Positions 44,464 through 54,307 are shown, numbered from the stretch's first letter. The stretch: 64,000 nucleotides of DNA from Mucilaginibacter sp. OK268 (GCF_900103125.1 NZ_FNJV01000002.1:1-64000), one strand, 5' to 3'. The notes: generated by a model from the letters alone, not told the origin. Translations and numbers: made by a program.

Positions 44464-46077
44464 ATGAAAACAACAAAAAACCTTTTTTCACAGGGCATGC
44501 TTTCAATTGCCTTTGTTGGTGGGCTTTTAAGCAATGTCCATGCACAAACAGCTGGATCAGGTGATTGGGCATCTTACAACCGTACATTAGCTGGTGACCG
44601 CTACTCACCGCTCAATCAAATTAATGCCACAAACGTAGCAAGCCTGAAACTGGTTGGTTCTTTTGATCTGCAAACAGATATCAATAGCTTCCAAACCGGC
44701 CCGCTGGTCGTTAGTGGCATTATGTATTTCACAACAAACAGGTTTACCTACGCGGTTAATGCGGCTACAGGAAACCTGGTTTGGAAAAGAGAACGCTCAA
44801 ATGCGGCAACTGCAGGTTATGGTGCAAACAGAGGTGTTGCTTACCTTGATGGTAAATTATTTCGTGGCACTTCAGACTCTCATGTTCTGGGAATGAATGC
44901 CAAAGATGGTTCAATACTTTGGGATGTGAAATTAGACGTATCCGGTCAGCCTGGCGTAGCAATTCCAATGGCGCCAATTGCTTACAAAGGAATGGTTTTC
45001 GTAGGAACAGCGGGAGGTGATTTAGTTGGAGTTACGGGGCACGTTTATGCCTTGGATGCCAGTGATGGTCACGTAATCTGGAAATTCAATACAATTACAA
45101 ATTATGCCGATAATCCTAAAACTTCTACAGGGATTCCGGTTTCGGGTGGCGGTTATTGGACATCTTTCGGATTGGATGAAACTACAGGGATATTATATGC
45201 TCCGGCCGGAAATCCTGCACCGGATTTTGACATCGAAGCCAGAGGAGAAGATCTGAAGTACTTTAACCATTTAATTGCTTTGGACATCAAAACAGGAAAA
45301 GTTATAGCCTCAAAACAATTGGTGAAAAATGATATCCATGATTGGGATGTTTCTGCTCCTCCCGTAGTTTTCACAACTAAAGAAGGTAGAAAATTAGTGG
45401 CTTCTGCAAATAAAAACGGTTTGCTATCCGTATTGGATATTGCCGGAATTACCAATGACCCAAATGGAGCTGAAAAAACTATTCCCTTGATTTACGAAGT
45501 ACCTACAACTACCCGTATCAATACAGATGTGGCACTTTCTCGTGAGTTTTTTACATATTTTAAACCAGGCTATTTAGGGGGGAATGAATGGAATGGCCCT
45601 GCTTACGATCCGCAAACCAACATTATCTATACCGGTGCGGATGACTGGGGGTTGAAAGCGAAATTAGCTCCTTTGGATAGTGTAAAAAATCGAATTCCTG
45701 CGCCTGGCTCTAATTGGTTTGGGACTAAAGATTTGGTAACTGATGACCCCAAGTTGGCTACGGGATGGCTAACAGCTTTTGATGCAAAAGATGGTTCTGA
45801 AAAGTGGAAATACCATACTACCGGGCCTATCCTGGCAGGTGTTACGCCAACCGCGGGTGGTTTGGTCTTTACTGCTTCAATGAATGGCGAAGTGTATGCG
45901 TTTGATGCTGCGACCGGAAAAATCCTTTGGAAAGGCACTACAAACCTCATTAACGGTGGCGGTGTGATTACGTATTCCGTTAACGGTAAACAATATTTGG
46001 CAGTAGCTGCTGGTATGAAATCAGACCTTTGGTTTGGCACAGCCAAGAACAGCAAAATATTTATTTACAGTTTGTAA
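44464..46077 (+). CDS. PQQ-type beta-propeller dehydrogenase, heme domain absent
   Basis: About 537 residues from the ATG at 44464; an in-frame ATG at 44410 adds 18 residues before the signal peptide and is less likely. The signal peptide ends near NVHAQ. The body is an eight-bladed quinoprotein propeller with the tryptophan-docking pattern repeated six times (for example YAVNAATGNLVWKRE, YALDASDGHVIWKFNT, TAFDAKDGSEKWKYHT, YAFDAATGKILWKGTT). It opens DWASYNRTLAGDRYSPLNQI, as in PQQ alcohol and glucose-type dehydrogenases. No CxxCH heme motif is seen. It oxidises an alcohol or sugar in the periplasm; the substrate is unknown. It is followed by a strong terminator, and no pqq biosynthesis gene is in view. 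Confidence 0.88.
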   Translation: MKTTKNLFSQGMLSIAFVGGLLSNVHAQTAGSGDWASYNRTLAGDRYSPLNQINATNVASLKLVGSFDLQTDINSFQTGPLVVSGIMYFTTNRFTYAVNAATGNLVWKRERSNAATAGYGANRGVAYLDGKLFRGTSDSHVLGMNAKDGSILWDVKLDVSGQPGVAIPMAPIAYKGMVFVGTAGGDLVGVTGHVYALDASDGHVIWKFNTITNYADNPKTSTGIPVSGGGYWTSFGLDETTGILYAPAGNPAPDFDIEARGEDLKYFNHLIALDIKTGKVIASKQLVKNDIHDWDVSAPPVVFTTKEGRKLVASANKNGLLSVLDIAGITNDPNGAEKTIPLIYEVPTTTRINTDVALSREFFTYFKPGYLGGNEWNGPAYDPQTNIIYTGADDWGLKAKLAPLDSVKNRIPAPGSNWFGTKDLVTDDPKLATGWLTAFDAKDGSEKWKYHTTGPILAGVTPTAGGLVFTASMNGEVYAFDAATGKILWKGTTNLINGGGVITYSVNGKQYLAVAAGMKSDLWFGTAKNSKIFIYSL

Positions 46078-46086
46078 TACCAGATA

Positions 46087-46124
46087 AAGATCCCCCGGGA
46101 ATATATTTCCGGGGGATCTTTTTT
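46087..46124 (+). terminator. Strong rho-independent terminator
   Basis: aagatcccccgg (46087-46098) pairs with ccgggggatctt (46109-46120), followed by a T-run to 46124. It ends the PQQ-dehydrogenase transcript. The TonB receptor gene downstream needs its own promoter. Confidence 0.9.
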
Positions 46125-46192
46125 AAACAGTCATTAAGCAACAACTATAATGCTGCAAAATGAGACAAGAATAGTGCACGGCCAATTACCTT

Positions 46193-48580
46193 ATGACTTT
46201 CGCTAAACACATTACTATCACAAACATTTTTATAAGAAAAACACAATGTTTATACTTTATATTGTTGTTTGTCTTATCACCTTTTTTTTCCTTTTCACAA
46301 AATTTGGTTGGTAAAATAACCGGAAAAGTATATGATGAGTACGGCTCGCCGCTAAGTTCCGTTGCTGTAAAGCTGATTAAATCAAAGAAAGTGACAACAA
46401 CCAATGCAGAGGGTACTTTTTCTTTCTATGCTTTGCCTTTAAAGGCTGATACACTTGAAATTCATTATATACCTGCATTCATTTTTAAAATACAAATTCT
46501 ACCCTTGGATGGAGGAATGCTTAACCTGGGCACATTGACGCTTAGATATAAAACAGAAGAGTTGTCGACAGTGGAAGTAAAAGGTCGTGTTCCACTAACG
46601 TACAAAAGTGACTATACTTTTTTAGGTACAAAAACACAAACCTCATTAAAGGATGTCCCTCAATCCATATCTACTGTTACAAAAGAACTGATCGCCGATA
46701 AGATGCAATATTCATTAAAAGATATTGCTACCGATATAGCCGGGGTAAACCAATACTCAGGTTTTGATGAATACACCATCCGTGGCTTTCGGGCAGAAAA
46801 TGCCCGTTCTATCAATGGGCTGCGTGGCTATAACAGTACTTACACAAGTCCGATGCTTGTAAATATAGAAAGAGTGGAGGTGTTGAAAGGACCGGCAGGT
46901 ACACTTTATGGCAATAGTGATCCCGGCGGAAGCATTAACTTAGTAACCAAAAAGCCTTTAAAAACTAACCGTGGCGATGTGAGTATTACTGGCGGTACAT
47001 GGGATCATTTTCGCGTATTGGCAGATATTACTGGTCCGGTTACTAAAGATGAAGAATTGTTGTATCGTTTCAATGCGGGCTATGATAACACCAAATCTTT
47101 TCGCAATTCCTTTTTTTCGAAGTCGTATGAACTGGCACCATCTATTTCTTATTTTCCAAATGATAAACTGAAGTTTAATATTGATTTTTCGTTTTCGCAC
47201 ATCAACACTTTGCTTGACAGGGGTACGCCAGGATTTGAGGATGATGCAACATTGAAAACTACACCAATTAGTCTGATGGTAAACCAACCTGGCGATTATT
47301 TAAAGGAAACCGATATTGCCACTAATATTTCCGCCTCTTACAAAATAAATAAAAACATCAGCTTTAATAGTGGCTACCTTAATTATATTTCCCGGCAAAA
47401 TGTAGCTGAGCACGGCTTTCAAAGCTATATTACTCCTGATTCAATCAACCTATATTATACAGACTGGACTTACAACACAGCAACTAATAGTTTAACTAAC
47501 TATTTTAATTTTAACTTTAATACAGGCAAGTTAAAACATCAACTATTGGTAGGTTATGATTACATAAAAAGCACTGTAAACATCAAACAAAACAACTATG
47601 AACTGCCCAATCAGTTTGGATTAGGAAACGGTATAGTAGGCACATTTAGTTTGAGTAATCCTCAATATCCTCAGCCGCAAAAAGGCAACTATCAACTTAG
47701 TGATAGTGACGGTGGAGTCAACGAGGTAGATGCCGAAGTTTATGCTACGCAAGGTGTTTATGTGCAGGAGCAACTCACTTACGGTAAATGGAAATTATTG
47801 GCGGGGTTAAGGAGAGAATTTTATGAAGGTGGCAGTGATGAATCTGTCTGGTTGCCCAAAATCGGTCTTACTTACACGTTATCACCTCAGATAAGCATTT
47901 ATGGCACTTACAACAGAGGCTTCGACCCTTTTGAAGCATCTGGAAGTCTGCAATTTTTTGATAAACCGTTTATCCCTATCGTCAGCAATTTGCTGGAAGC
48001 CGGAGCCAAAACGACCTTATTTAAAGATAGGTTAGCCGCTACTGTAGCCTTATATCAGCTCACGGTGCAAAATGTGGCAACCAATGCCAACATACCCTCC
48101 AACCCTAATTTATATGTACAAAATGGCGAAGATAGAGCAAGAGGTGTAGAAACAGAAATCAGCGGAAACATACTGCCTAACTTTTCAGTCAGTGTAACCT
48201 ATGCCTATAACGTAACCAAGATCAACAAAAGCGACGTACCTTCTCAAGTAGGTATCATTAAAGATAATGCACCACAACACAGTAGCAACAGTTGGCTTAA
48301 GTACACGTTTACCAATGGTACACTTCATAATTTATCCATTTTGATTGGGCATTCGCAAGTGAGCAGCCGCAATACATTGGATGCGGATATTACGCTACCC
48401 GGTTATATCATTTTCAATGGTGGTTTGCAGTATAAATACAAACATATCGGCTTTTCCATAAACCTGAATAATATTACAAACAAAACGTATTGGGCAAGTG
48501 CCTATGGTAGCGTCAATAAATGGGCCGGTGCACCACAAAACTTTATGGCAGGGTTATGGTATCATTTTGATCAAAAATGA
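46193..48580 (+). CDS. TonB-dependent receptor, siderophore-receptor type
   Basis: A 795-residue outer-membrane receptor. The signal peptide lies near residues 17-36 (CLYFILLFVLSPFFSFSQN). A carboxypeptidase-like domain follows (about 38-120, KVYDEYGSPLSSVAVKLIK), then a siderophore-type plug (about 125-260, TSLKDVPQSISTVTKELIAD, with YTIRGFRAENARSIN and LKGPAGTLYGNSDPGGSIN) and a barrel ending in W-Y-H-F-DQK. It is smaller than the SusC proteins, lacks STN and has no SusD partner. It follows the PQQ dehydrogenase by 116 bp. E. coli PqqU shows that receptors of this class can import PQQ, and that function is a plausible but unproven guess here; a siderophore is the default. Confidence 0.88.
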   Translation: MTFAKHITITNIFIRKTQCLYFILLFVLSPFFSFSQNLVGKITGKVYDEYGSPLSSVAVKLIKSKKVTTTNAEGTFSFYALPLKADTLEIHYIPAFIFKIQILPLDGGMLNLGTLTLRYKTEELSTVEVKGRVPLTYKSDYTFLGTKTQTSLKDVPQSISTVTKELIADKMQYSLKDIATDIAGVNQYSGFDEYTIRGFRAENARSINGLRGYNSTYTSPMLVNIERVEVLKGPAGTLYGNSDPGGSINLVTKKPLKTNRGDVSITGGTWDHFRVLADITGPVTKDEELLYRFNAGYDNTKSFRNSFFSKSYELAPSISYFPNDKLKFNIDFSFSHINTLLDRGTPGFEDDATLKTTPISLMVNQPGDYLKETDIATNISASYKINKNISFNSGYLNYISRQNVAEHGFQSYITPDSINLYYTDWTYNTATNSLTNYFNFNFNTGKLKHQLLVGYDYIKSTVNIKQNNYELPNQFGLGNGIVGTFSLSNPQYPQPQKGNYQLSDSDGGVNEVDAEVYATQGVYVQEQLTYGKWKLLAGLRREFYEGGSDESVWLPKIGLTYTLSPQISIYGTYNRGFDPFEASGSLQFFDKPFIPIVSNLLEAGAKTTLFKDRLAATVALYQLTVQNVATNANIPSNPNLYVQNGEDRARGVETEISGNILPNFSVSVTYAYNVTKINKSDVPSQVGIIKDNAPQHSSNSWLKYTFTNGTLHNLSILIGHSQVSSRNTLDADITLPGYIIFNGGLQYKYKHIGFSINLNNITNKTYWASAYGSVNKWAGAPQNFMAGLWYHFDQK

Positions 48581-48668
48581 TCAACATAACATAGATGATG
48601 GTCAACTATTATTAATGACAGCTTGACTTAATGCCTTTCCTGCCATGGTCATGCAATAGTTAATTTTA

Positions 48669-48857
48669 CGCAAATGACGCGCTTGCCTATTTACAACCGC
48701 TGATCGATAATAGCTTATAAACAATACCATGTGGTGCACACAGTGGGTGACAAAGAACTTGCTGGCCTCGTTTATTGGATATTAACCAAAAGTCTATAAA
48801 TTGCGGTATAATTTTCCTCCATGCGCTCAACTCTCCTATTCAATAACTTTAATAAAT
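48669..48857 (+). repeat. Direct repeat, right copy (esterase remnant plus crp start)
   Basis: Includes a decayed copy of the esterase C-terminus, with codons reading VVHTVGDKELAGLVYWI and TKSL up to a stop, interrupted by a frameshift, followed by the spacer and the true start of crp. It matches 44138-44324. Bases 48581-48668 before it show no gene. Confidence 0.8.
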
Positions 48858-49408
48858 ACGCCCCAATAAAGGAGACTGATTTTGAACGGATCGAAAGCAT
48901 AATGGCAAAAAAATTCGTCAAGAAAAGAAGGTCTTTATTAACAGAAGGAGACGTGAGCCGCTACATTTATTTTATTGAAAAAGGAGCTCTTCGCTCGTTT
49001 ACCATTGATAAAGAGGGTACAGAGCATGTTATCCAACTTGGACTCGAAGGTCATTGGATAGCAGACCTTTCGAGCTTTATTACGCAGGTGCCGGGAAATA
49101 TCAGCATCGAAGCAATTGAAGACAGCGAGGTCTTGCTTTTACCACATCGCGAATTGGAATTATTATATAATGAGGTGCCTGCCCTTGAACGGTATTTTCG
49201 TCACTTATACCAGCGCGCTTATGTGGGCCTGCAACAGCGGCTGAATACCGCGGTGAGCCTTAATGCAGAGGATCGTTACAGGATGCTGATCCATGATTTC
49301 CCCCAGGTTGCTGCTCGTGTACCGCTTATATATGTGGCATCTTTCCTGGGTATTACCCCGGAAAGTTTAAGCCGGATCAGGAAACAGCTTTTTCATGAGC
49401 GGGCCTAA
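48821..49408 (+). CDS. Crp/Fnr-family transcription regulator
   Basis: A 195-residue protein. It has a cyclic-nucleotide-binding-like beta roll (about 30-125, GDVSRYIYFIEKGALRSFTI, then IEDSEVLLLPHRELEL) and a C-terminal helix-turn-helix (about 168-190, YVASFLGITPESLSRIRKQL). There are no Cys for an iron-sulfur cluster. The predicted DNA-binding end is shorter than in E. coli Crp, as is common in Bacteroidota. The start ATG is the one conserved, as a GTG, in the left repeat copy. Its targets are unknown; neighbours on both sides are candidates. Confidence 0.9.
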   Translation: MRSTLLFNNFNKYAPIKETDFERIESIMAKKFVKKRRSLLTEGDVSRYIYFIEKGALRSFTIDKEGTEHVIQLGLEGHWIADLSSFITQVPGNISIEAIEDSEVLLLPHRELELLYNEVPALERYFRHLYQRAYVGLQQRLNTAVSLNAEDRYRMLIHDFPQVAARVPLIYVASFLGITPESLSRIRKQLFHERA

Positions 49409-49426
49409 TCTATATCTGTTCAAAGA

Positions 49427-49804
49427 TTATTCTTCCTGATTCCTTTCAGGAAGTGCTTTTTTCAATAAACCGGGAAGTTCATTTATTTCAAAAGGTATAG
49501 AAATAAAACTATCCGCGTAATGATCAAATGAGTTTTGCGCAGAACGTTTTAAAGTTGAAAATAAGATTACCGGAATGGTTTCGGTGGACTCATTGCTCTT
49601 CAGATAGTTGTATATCATCTTGCTGTCTTCACCCCACAGCTGAACATTCAGTAAAAAAACATCCGGCAAATTTAAGGAATCCAATAGAAGCAGGCTTAAA
49701 AGCTCGGTACTCCCGTATCCCTCGTACCCTATGCCTTCAAGAAAAACAGACATCAGCTCTATAAACGCGCCGTCATCATGGGCTATATATATTTTTTTCC
49801 TCAT
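49427..49804 (-). CDS. Receiver-like protein lacking key phosphorylation residues
   Basis: A 125-residue protein from the ATG at 49804; an upstream in-frame ATG at 49918 adds 38 residues without receiver homology. The CheY-like fold is recognisable: IYIAHDDGAFIELMSVFLEG at the N-terminus (the paired acidic residues are present), PDVFLLNVQL for the third strand, and FSTLKRSAQNSF for strand four. The phosphoacceptor Asp position is Asn53 (LLNV instead of LLD-), and the conserved Lys before PF is Ile (ISIPF). It probably does not accept a phosphate and may act by protein contact. It is convergent with the Crp gene. Confidence 0.75.
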   Translation of the reverse strand: MRKKIYIAHDDGAFIELMSVFLEGIGYEGYGSTELLSLLLLDSLNLPDVFLLNVQLWGEDSKMIYNYLKSNESTETIPVILFSTLKRSAQNSFDHYADSFISIPFEINELPGLLKKALPERNQEE

Positions 49805-49942
49805 CGCATTTTTCAATGTATGTCTATATAGTTGAATGATTTTTGTTTGAATTGTCCGCTCCCTCAATTCCTGACAGCGGCAATACGCATGAATAAACGT
49901 CGTGGATAGCGGATCCAAACATAGCCTTTACGATTAAAATCT

Positions 49943-49977
49943 GATGCTGGCTGCTCCCCGGGGAATCGCCCAGCATC
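49943..49977 (-). terminator. Terminator of the efflux operon
   Basis: gatgctgg (49943-49950) pairs with ccagcatc (49970-49977) and has a ccccgggg inner pairing. On the minus strand it overlaps the RND stop codon and is followed by attttaat. Confidence 0.6.
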
Positions 49978-52900
49978 AATGATCACTCAACTCAATCCGG
50001 CTAAGCTCAGCCTGTTCCTTTTTTTTGAATTTCATAGCCAGTTTATCAATGATCAGGTACATTGCCGGCACAACAAACAATGTCAGGATCATAGAGCTGG
50101 TCAATCCACCGATGATCACCCAGGCCATACCGTTTTTGATCTCGGAGCCAGCACCACTGGCAATAGCAATAGGGAGCATACCAAAGATCATAGCCAGCGT
50201 GGTCATCAGGATGGGCCGTAAACGCTCTTTACCTGCTTCGATCAATGCTTGCTTAGCGCTCCGCCCTTCCGCTTTAAGCTGATTGGTAAAATCAACGATG
50301 AGGATAGCATTTTTAGACACCAGGCCCAATAGCATGATCACCCCGATGATCGAAAAGATGTTCAGCGTTTCCATGGCAAGCGCCAGGGCCAGCAAAGCGC
50401 CGATCAAGGCCACCGGTATGGAGAATAATACCACAAAGGGATAGATCACACTTTCATAAAGCGCCACCATAATGAGGTAAACCAGGACGATAGCAATAAT
50501 GAGCGCGAGCCCCAGGCTACCAAAGGCATCTGCCTGGTTCTTTACATCACCAAGATACTCCACGGCGATCCCTTCGGGAAGCTTGATTTTTGCCGCTTTT
50601 ATTTTGATCTCACTGGCGACTGTGCCGGTTGGCCTGCCTGCAACATTGGCGTTGACCGTAATGGACCCCATCCGGTCGCTTCGCTGTAAAACACTTTCAC
50701 CCAAGCCGTCCCTGACTTCAGCAAACTGGCTCAGCACAAAAGCCTCGCCGTCATTATTGATGAAAGAAAGATTTCTCAGATCGTTAATATTAGACCGGTC
50801 ATAACGATCCAGGCTGATCAGGATGTCATACTCATTGCCAGATTGTTTGAACTTGCTCTTACTGTTGCCACTGAAGGCATTCTGTAAAGCGCCGCCAACC
50901 TGGCTGGCGTTGATGCCCAGCAAGGTCATTTTATCACGGTTCAGCTTCACCTCCACCTGCGGCTTCCTGTCTTTGACCGAAAGCTGTACGAACTTGGTTC
51001 CGGGTATGGTTGCCACCATGTTCCGGTACTGCTCGGCCACGCTTCGCACGGCTTCCCGGTCTACTCCTTTGATAGCGATCTGTATAGGCGCAGAACTGGC
51101 GTTACCGGTGATAGAGGTTGATGATGCGGTCACTTTAACACCGGCAATAGCAGCGCTTAGTTTTTGCTGTATGATAATGCCGAACTCATCGGCAGTCATA
51201 CTCCGCTCTTTGCGGTCTTTCAGGCTCACTGTGAGCTCAGCCCTGTTCGCGTTGTTACCAGTTCCGACTACACCACCGCTCACAAACCCAATGCTGGAAA
51301 AAACCTTGTCAACCTCAGGCTGCTCCATGATCATCTTTTCTACCTGCTGCGTTACCATATTGGTTTGATAGATGGACGCTGCCGGTTCTAGTTCAAGATT
51401 GATCAGTAATTCGCCCTGATCACTCGAAGGGATAAATGACGCGCCGATAAAGCCTTTACCGACCAGCATAAGCGAACCAATAATGAGTACAATTACTCCC
51501 GACAGCAACCAGCGTTTCCTGTGCAACACCACTTCCAGTATCTTGCCATAGCTTTCTTTTATGATGTCAATCACATGCTCGAAGCCCAGGTTTATACGTC
51601 CCCATAGGGTGTCTTTCGTCAGGCGCTCCAGCCTGCCAAAACGACTGGCCAGCAATGGCGTTACCGTGAATGACACGAACAGGCTCATGAGCGTGGAAAT
51701 GACTACCACCAGGGAAAACTCCCGCAATATAGAACCGATCATACCGCCCGACAATGCCAGCGGCAGGAACACCACAACGTCCACCAGCGTAATCGCCATC
51801 GCAGTAAAACCGATCTCGTTACGACCATCCAGCGCGGCCTTCCGGCGTTCAGACCCAATCTCCAAATGCCGGTAAATATTCTCCAGCACGACAATGGAAT
51901 CATCGACCAGGATGCCGACTACCAGCGACATAGCCATCAGCGTCATCAGGTTGAGGGAGAAACCCAGGAAATACATCGCGATGAAGGTTGGAATGATGGA
52001 TGAAGGCAGCGCGATCATCACAAACATGGAACTGCGGAAACTGTGCAGAAAGGCTAACATCACCACCCCCACAATCACAACGGCAAGGCCAAGATCTTCC
52101 ATTACCGCGTTGGCCGAGCGAAGGGTATAGGTAGACTGATCGCTCGACACGGTAAAGTGAATGCCCTGGGCCTTATACTGGCTTTCCAGGCGGCTGAACA
52201 TCGCTTTTACGCCTTTACTCACATTCACCGCATTGGCATCTGTCTGTTTGATTACCTGTATACCAACGGATGGCAAGCCATTGATATGATTGATGGCCGT
52301 TACTTTTGCCGTCGCGTCAACCACCTCGGCAATATCCTTCAGATAGATACTGCCACCGCCCGGTTGTTGTTTCACAATGAGGTCGCGGATCTGGCTGACG
52401 GAGGCCACATTGGCATCAAACTGAATAGATACCTGCTGATTTTGGGTTTCAATCCTACCCGCAGGGAAGGATTTATTCGCGTTATTGATAACATCGCTTA
52501 CCTGGGTAATGCCCAGCCCGTAAGCCCTTAATTTTCCCTGATCAATATTCACCTGTATCTCCCGCTCGTCGCCGCCAATAATATTGATCTGCCCCACTCC
52601 GCTCACATTCTGAAGCATGGGGCGAAAATCCTGATCTACCAGGTCATATAATGCTTTGGGCGCAAGCGTTGAAGTGACACCTGCACGAATAACGGGCGTT
52701 TCTTCCAGGTTGATCTTATTGACTATTGGGCGGTCAATATCATCCGGCAGGTCATTTTGTGCCTGATCGGCCTTCCGCTGAATGTCGCGCTCAGCCTGGT
52801 CCACATTTGTTCCGCCTTTTAGCTGGACCGCGATCTGCGACACGCCTTCCTGTGAGGTTGAACTGATCTTATCCAGGCCTTCTACCGAGGCGAAAGCGTC

Positions 52901-53104
52901 TTCCAGTTTTTTGGTTACGGAAGTTTCGACCTCGGCTGCCGAGGCGCCCGGGTACACGGTACTCACAGAGACAGTGGCTACCTCGATATTGGGCAGAAGT
53001 TTATAGTTGAGTTTGGAATAGCTCAGTGCCCCGAACAGGAAGAGTACGGTGAAGATGACGATGATGAATAAGGGCCGTTTAACGGCAATCTCTGCTATTG
53101 ACAT
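49976..53104 (-). CDS. RND efflux pump, HAE1 family
   Basis: A 1042-residue inner-membrane proton-driven exporter like AcrB. Features seen: N-terminal IAEIAVKRPLFIIVIFTVLF, the large periplasmic loops, the TM4 motif GILVDDSIVVLENIYRHLE with the proton-relay Asp pair, and C-terminal membrane helices including LLGLVSKNAILIVDFTNQL. Length matches the family. It works with the adaptor at 53249 and the TolC-like channel at 54297 on the same strand. HAE1 pumps export hydrophobic compounds, including antibiotics, but the natural substrate is not readable. Confidence 0.95.
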   Translation of the reverse strand: MSIAEIAVKRPLFIIVIFTVLFLFGALSYSKLNYKLLPNIEVATVSVSTVYPGASAAEVETSVTKKLEDAFASVEGLDKISSTSQEGVSQIAVQLKGGTNVDQAERDIQRKADQAQNDLPDDIDRPIVNKINLEETPVIRAGVTSTLAPKALYDLVDQDFRPMLQNVSGVGQINIIGGDEREIQVNIDQGKLRAYGLGITQVSDVINNANKSFPAGRIETQNQQVSIQFDANVASVSQIRDLIVKQQPGGGSIYLKDIAEVVDATAKVTAINHINGLPSVGIQVIKQTDANAVNVSKGVKAMFSRLESQYKAQGIHFTVSSDQSTYTLRSANAVMEDLGLAVVIVGVVMLAFLHSFRSSMFVMIALPSSIIPTFIAMYFLGFSLNLMTLMAMSLVVGILVDDSIVVLENIYRHLEIGSERRKAALDGRNEIGFTAMAITLVDVVVFLPLALSGGMIGSILREFSLVVVISTLMSLFVSFTVTPLLASRFGRLERLTKDTLWGRINLGFEHVIDIIKESYGKILEVVLHRKRWLLSGVIVLIIGSLMLVGKGFIGASFIPSSDQGELLINLELEPAASIYQTNMVTQQVEKMIMEQPEVDKVFSSIGFVSGGVVGTGNNANRAELTVSLKDRKERSMTADEFGIIIQQKLSAAIAGVKVTASSTSITGNASSAPIQIAIKGVDREAVRSVAEQYRNMVATIPGTKFVQLSVKDRKPQVEVKLNRDKMTLLGINASQVGGALQNAFSGNSKSKFKQSGNEYDILISLDRYDRSNINDLRNLSFINNDGEAFVLSQFAEVRDGLGESVLQRSDRMGSITVNANVAGRPTGTVASEIKIKAAKIKLPEGIAVEYLGDVKNQADAFGSLGLALIIAIVLVYLIMVALYESVIYPFVVLFSIPVALIGALLALALAMETLNIFSIIGVIMLLGLVSKNAILIVDFTNQLKAEGRSAKQALIEAGKERLRPILMTTLAMIFGMLPIAIASGAGSEIKNGMAWVIIGGLTSSMILTLFVVPAMYLIIDKLAMKFKKKEQAELSRIELSDH

Positions 53105-53248
53105 GTACCGGTGTTTTAGTTTGTAAAATGGATCGTAGGATCTTTATTTTTAAATAGGTTTGTAAAACGATCAGCAGCACAATGATGCCAACAATAATAG
53201 TCGACCGGGATGGCCTGCCTTGTTGATCATTTGACACCATGCCGGTAG

Positions 53249-54307
53249 CTAATTGGAAATACTTACCGGCGTACCATCCTTCAAATTGATCTGGCCAGAT
53301 GTTACCACCTGATCACCGGCTTTCAGGCCGCTGGTCACCGTAATCATACCGCCCATTTCGGCTCCTGTTTGAATACTTTTCTGCCTGGCAATGCCATTTT
53401 CAACTACATAAACCGAGGCATTCTTAATACTTTCAGTCAGTGCCTCACGCGGGATGACCAGCACCCGTTGAGATGTCTTTTCAGAGAAATCGGCATAAAC
53501 AAAAGTTCCGGAACGCAGTATGGCTTTTTGCGAGTTATCGATTTGTATTTCTACCAGGTAATTATGGGTCTGATCCGCCTGCGGACTAATAAAGGTTACC
53601 GTACCGGCAAACATCTTACCGGGATAAACGTCGGTGGTTATTTTAACCTTCTGCCCCTGCGCAATCTGGTAAACCTCGGCCTCCGTCAGGTTCACCTGCA
53701 CCTTAGCTCTTGATAGATTGACGATGGTAGCTATCTCCGCACCTGCGTTTACAAAAACACCTTCTTCAACGGGCCTGGCAGATATAATGCCGCTGGTTGG
53801 TGCCTTGATGGAAGCATCAGCCAGGTTCTTACGCGCCTGGCCGGCCTGGTTCACGGCATTTGAATAATCTTGCCGAATGTTGTTAACCTGCTCCTGTGTA
53901 GCGGCTTTACCCTGCAACAGCTCCGTATAAGTGTTCAGGTCGTTACGCAGTTTGGCTACACTTGTTTCCGCTTTTTGTAACTCCAGTTGCTGGCTGCGGG
54001 TATCCGTCAGGGCAAGAACCTGTCCTTCGCTCACCTGGTCACCTAGTTTAAATCGCACCTGTAATAAGGTGCCACCAGTTTTGGCAAGGGCTTTGGCTTC
54101 TTTAAAAGGTGCCAGATTACCGGTCTTCACCATACTGATCTCCAGTAACTGCTCTTTAGCGGTAGCTGCTTTAACCGGGATGAGGACCGCGGTGGCAGGT
54201 GCCGGCTTGTTTTTTTCGTCCAGTTTCTTCTTATTGGATGTAAGCCGGAATACGATTAGCGCCGCTATCGCTAAAAGGGCTGTAAGTACAATGTATTTAG
54301 TTTTCAT
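53249..54307 (-). CDS. Periplasmic adaptor (membrane fusion) protein
   Basis: A 352-residue adaptor that bridges the RND pump and the outer-membrane channel. N-terminal membrane anchor (about 5-22, IVLTALLAIAALIVFRL), then a lipoyl domain half with GGTLLQVRFKLGDQVSEGQV, an alpha-helical hairpin (about 110-175), and the second lipoyl half NLADASIKAPTSGIISARPV. The beta-barrel and C-terminal domain end in LKAGDQVVTSGQINLKDGTP. It overlaps the TolC gene by 11 bp, showing tight coupling. About 145 bp separate it from the RND start. Confidence 0.93.
   Translation of the reverse strand: MKTKYIVLTALLAIAALIVFRLTSNKKKLDEKNKPAPATAVLIPVKAATAKEQLLEISMVKTGNLAPFKEAKALAKTGGTLLQVRFKLGDQVSEGQVLALTDTRSQQLELQKAETSVAKLRNDLNTYTELLQGKAATQEQVNNIRQDYSNAVNQAGQARKNLADASIKAPTSGIISARPVEEGVFVNAGAEIATIVNLSRAKVQVNLTEAEVYQIAQGQKVKITTDVYPGKMFAGTVTFISPQADQTHNYLVEIQIDNSQKAILRSGTFVYADFSEKTSQRVLVIPREALTESIKNASVYVVENGIARQKSIQTGAEMGGMITVTSGLKAGDQVVTSGQINLKDGTPVSISN

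Noticed and set aside
44464..46077. Quinohemoprotein dehydrogenase
   Set aside because: No CxxCH heme-c motif is present.
46193..48580. Receptor as a third SusC
   Set aside because: No STN domain, only 795 residues, no SusD partner, and a siderophore-type plug.
49976..53104. Many frames opposite the RND pump gene
   Set aside because: They are antisense shadows of a high-quality coding sequence.
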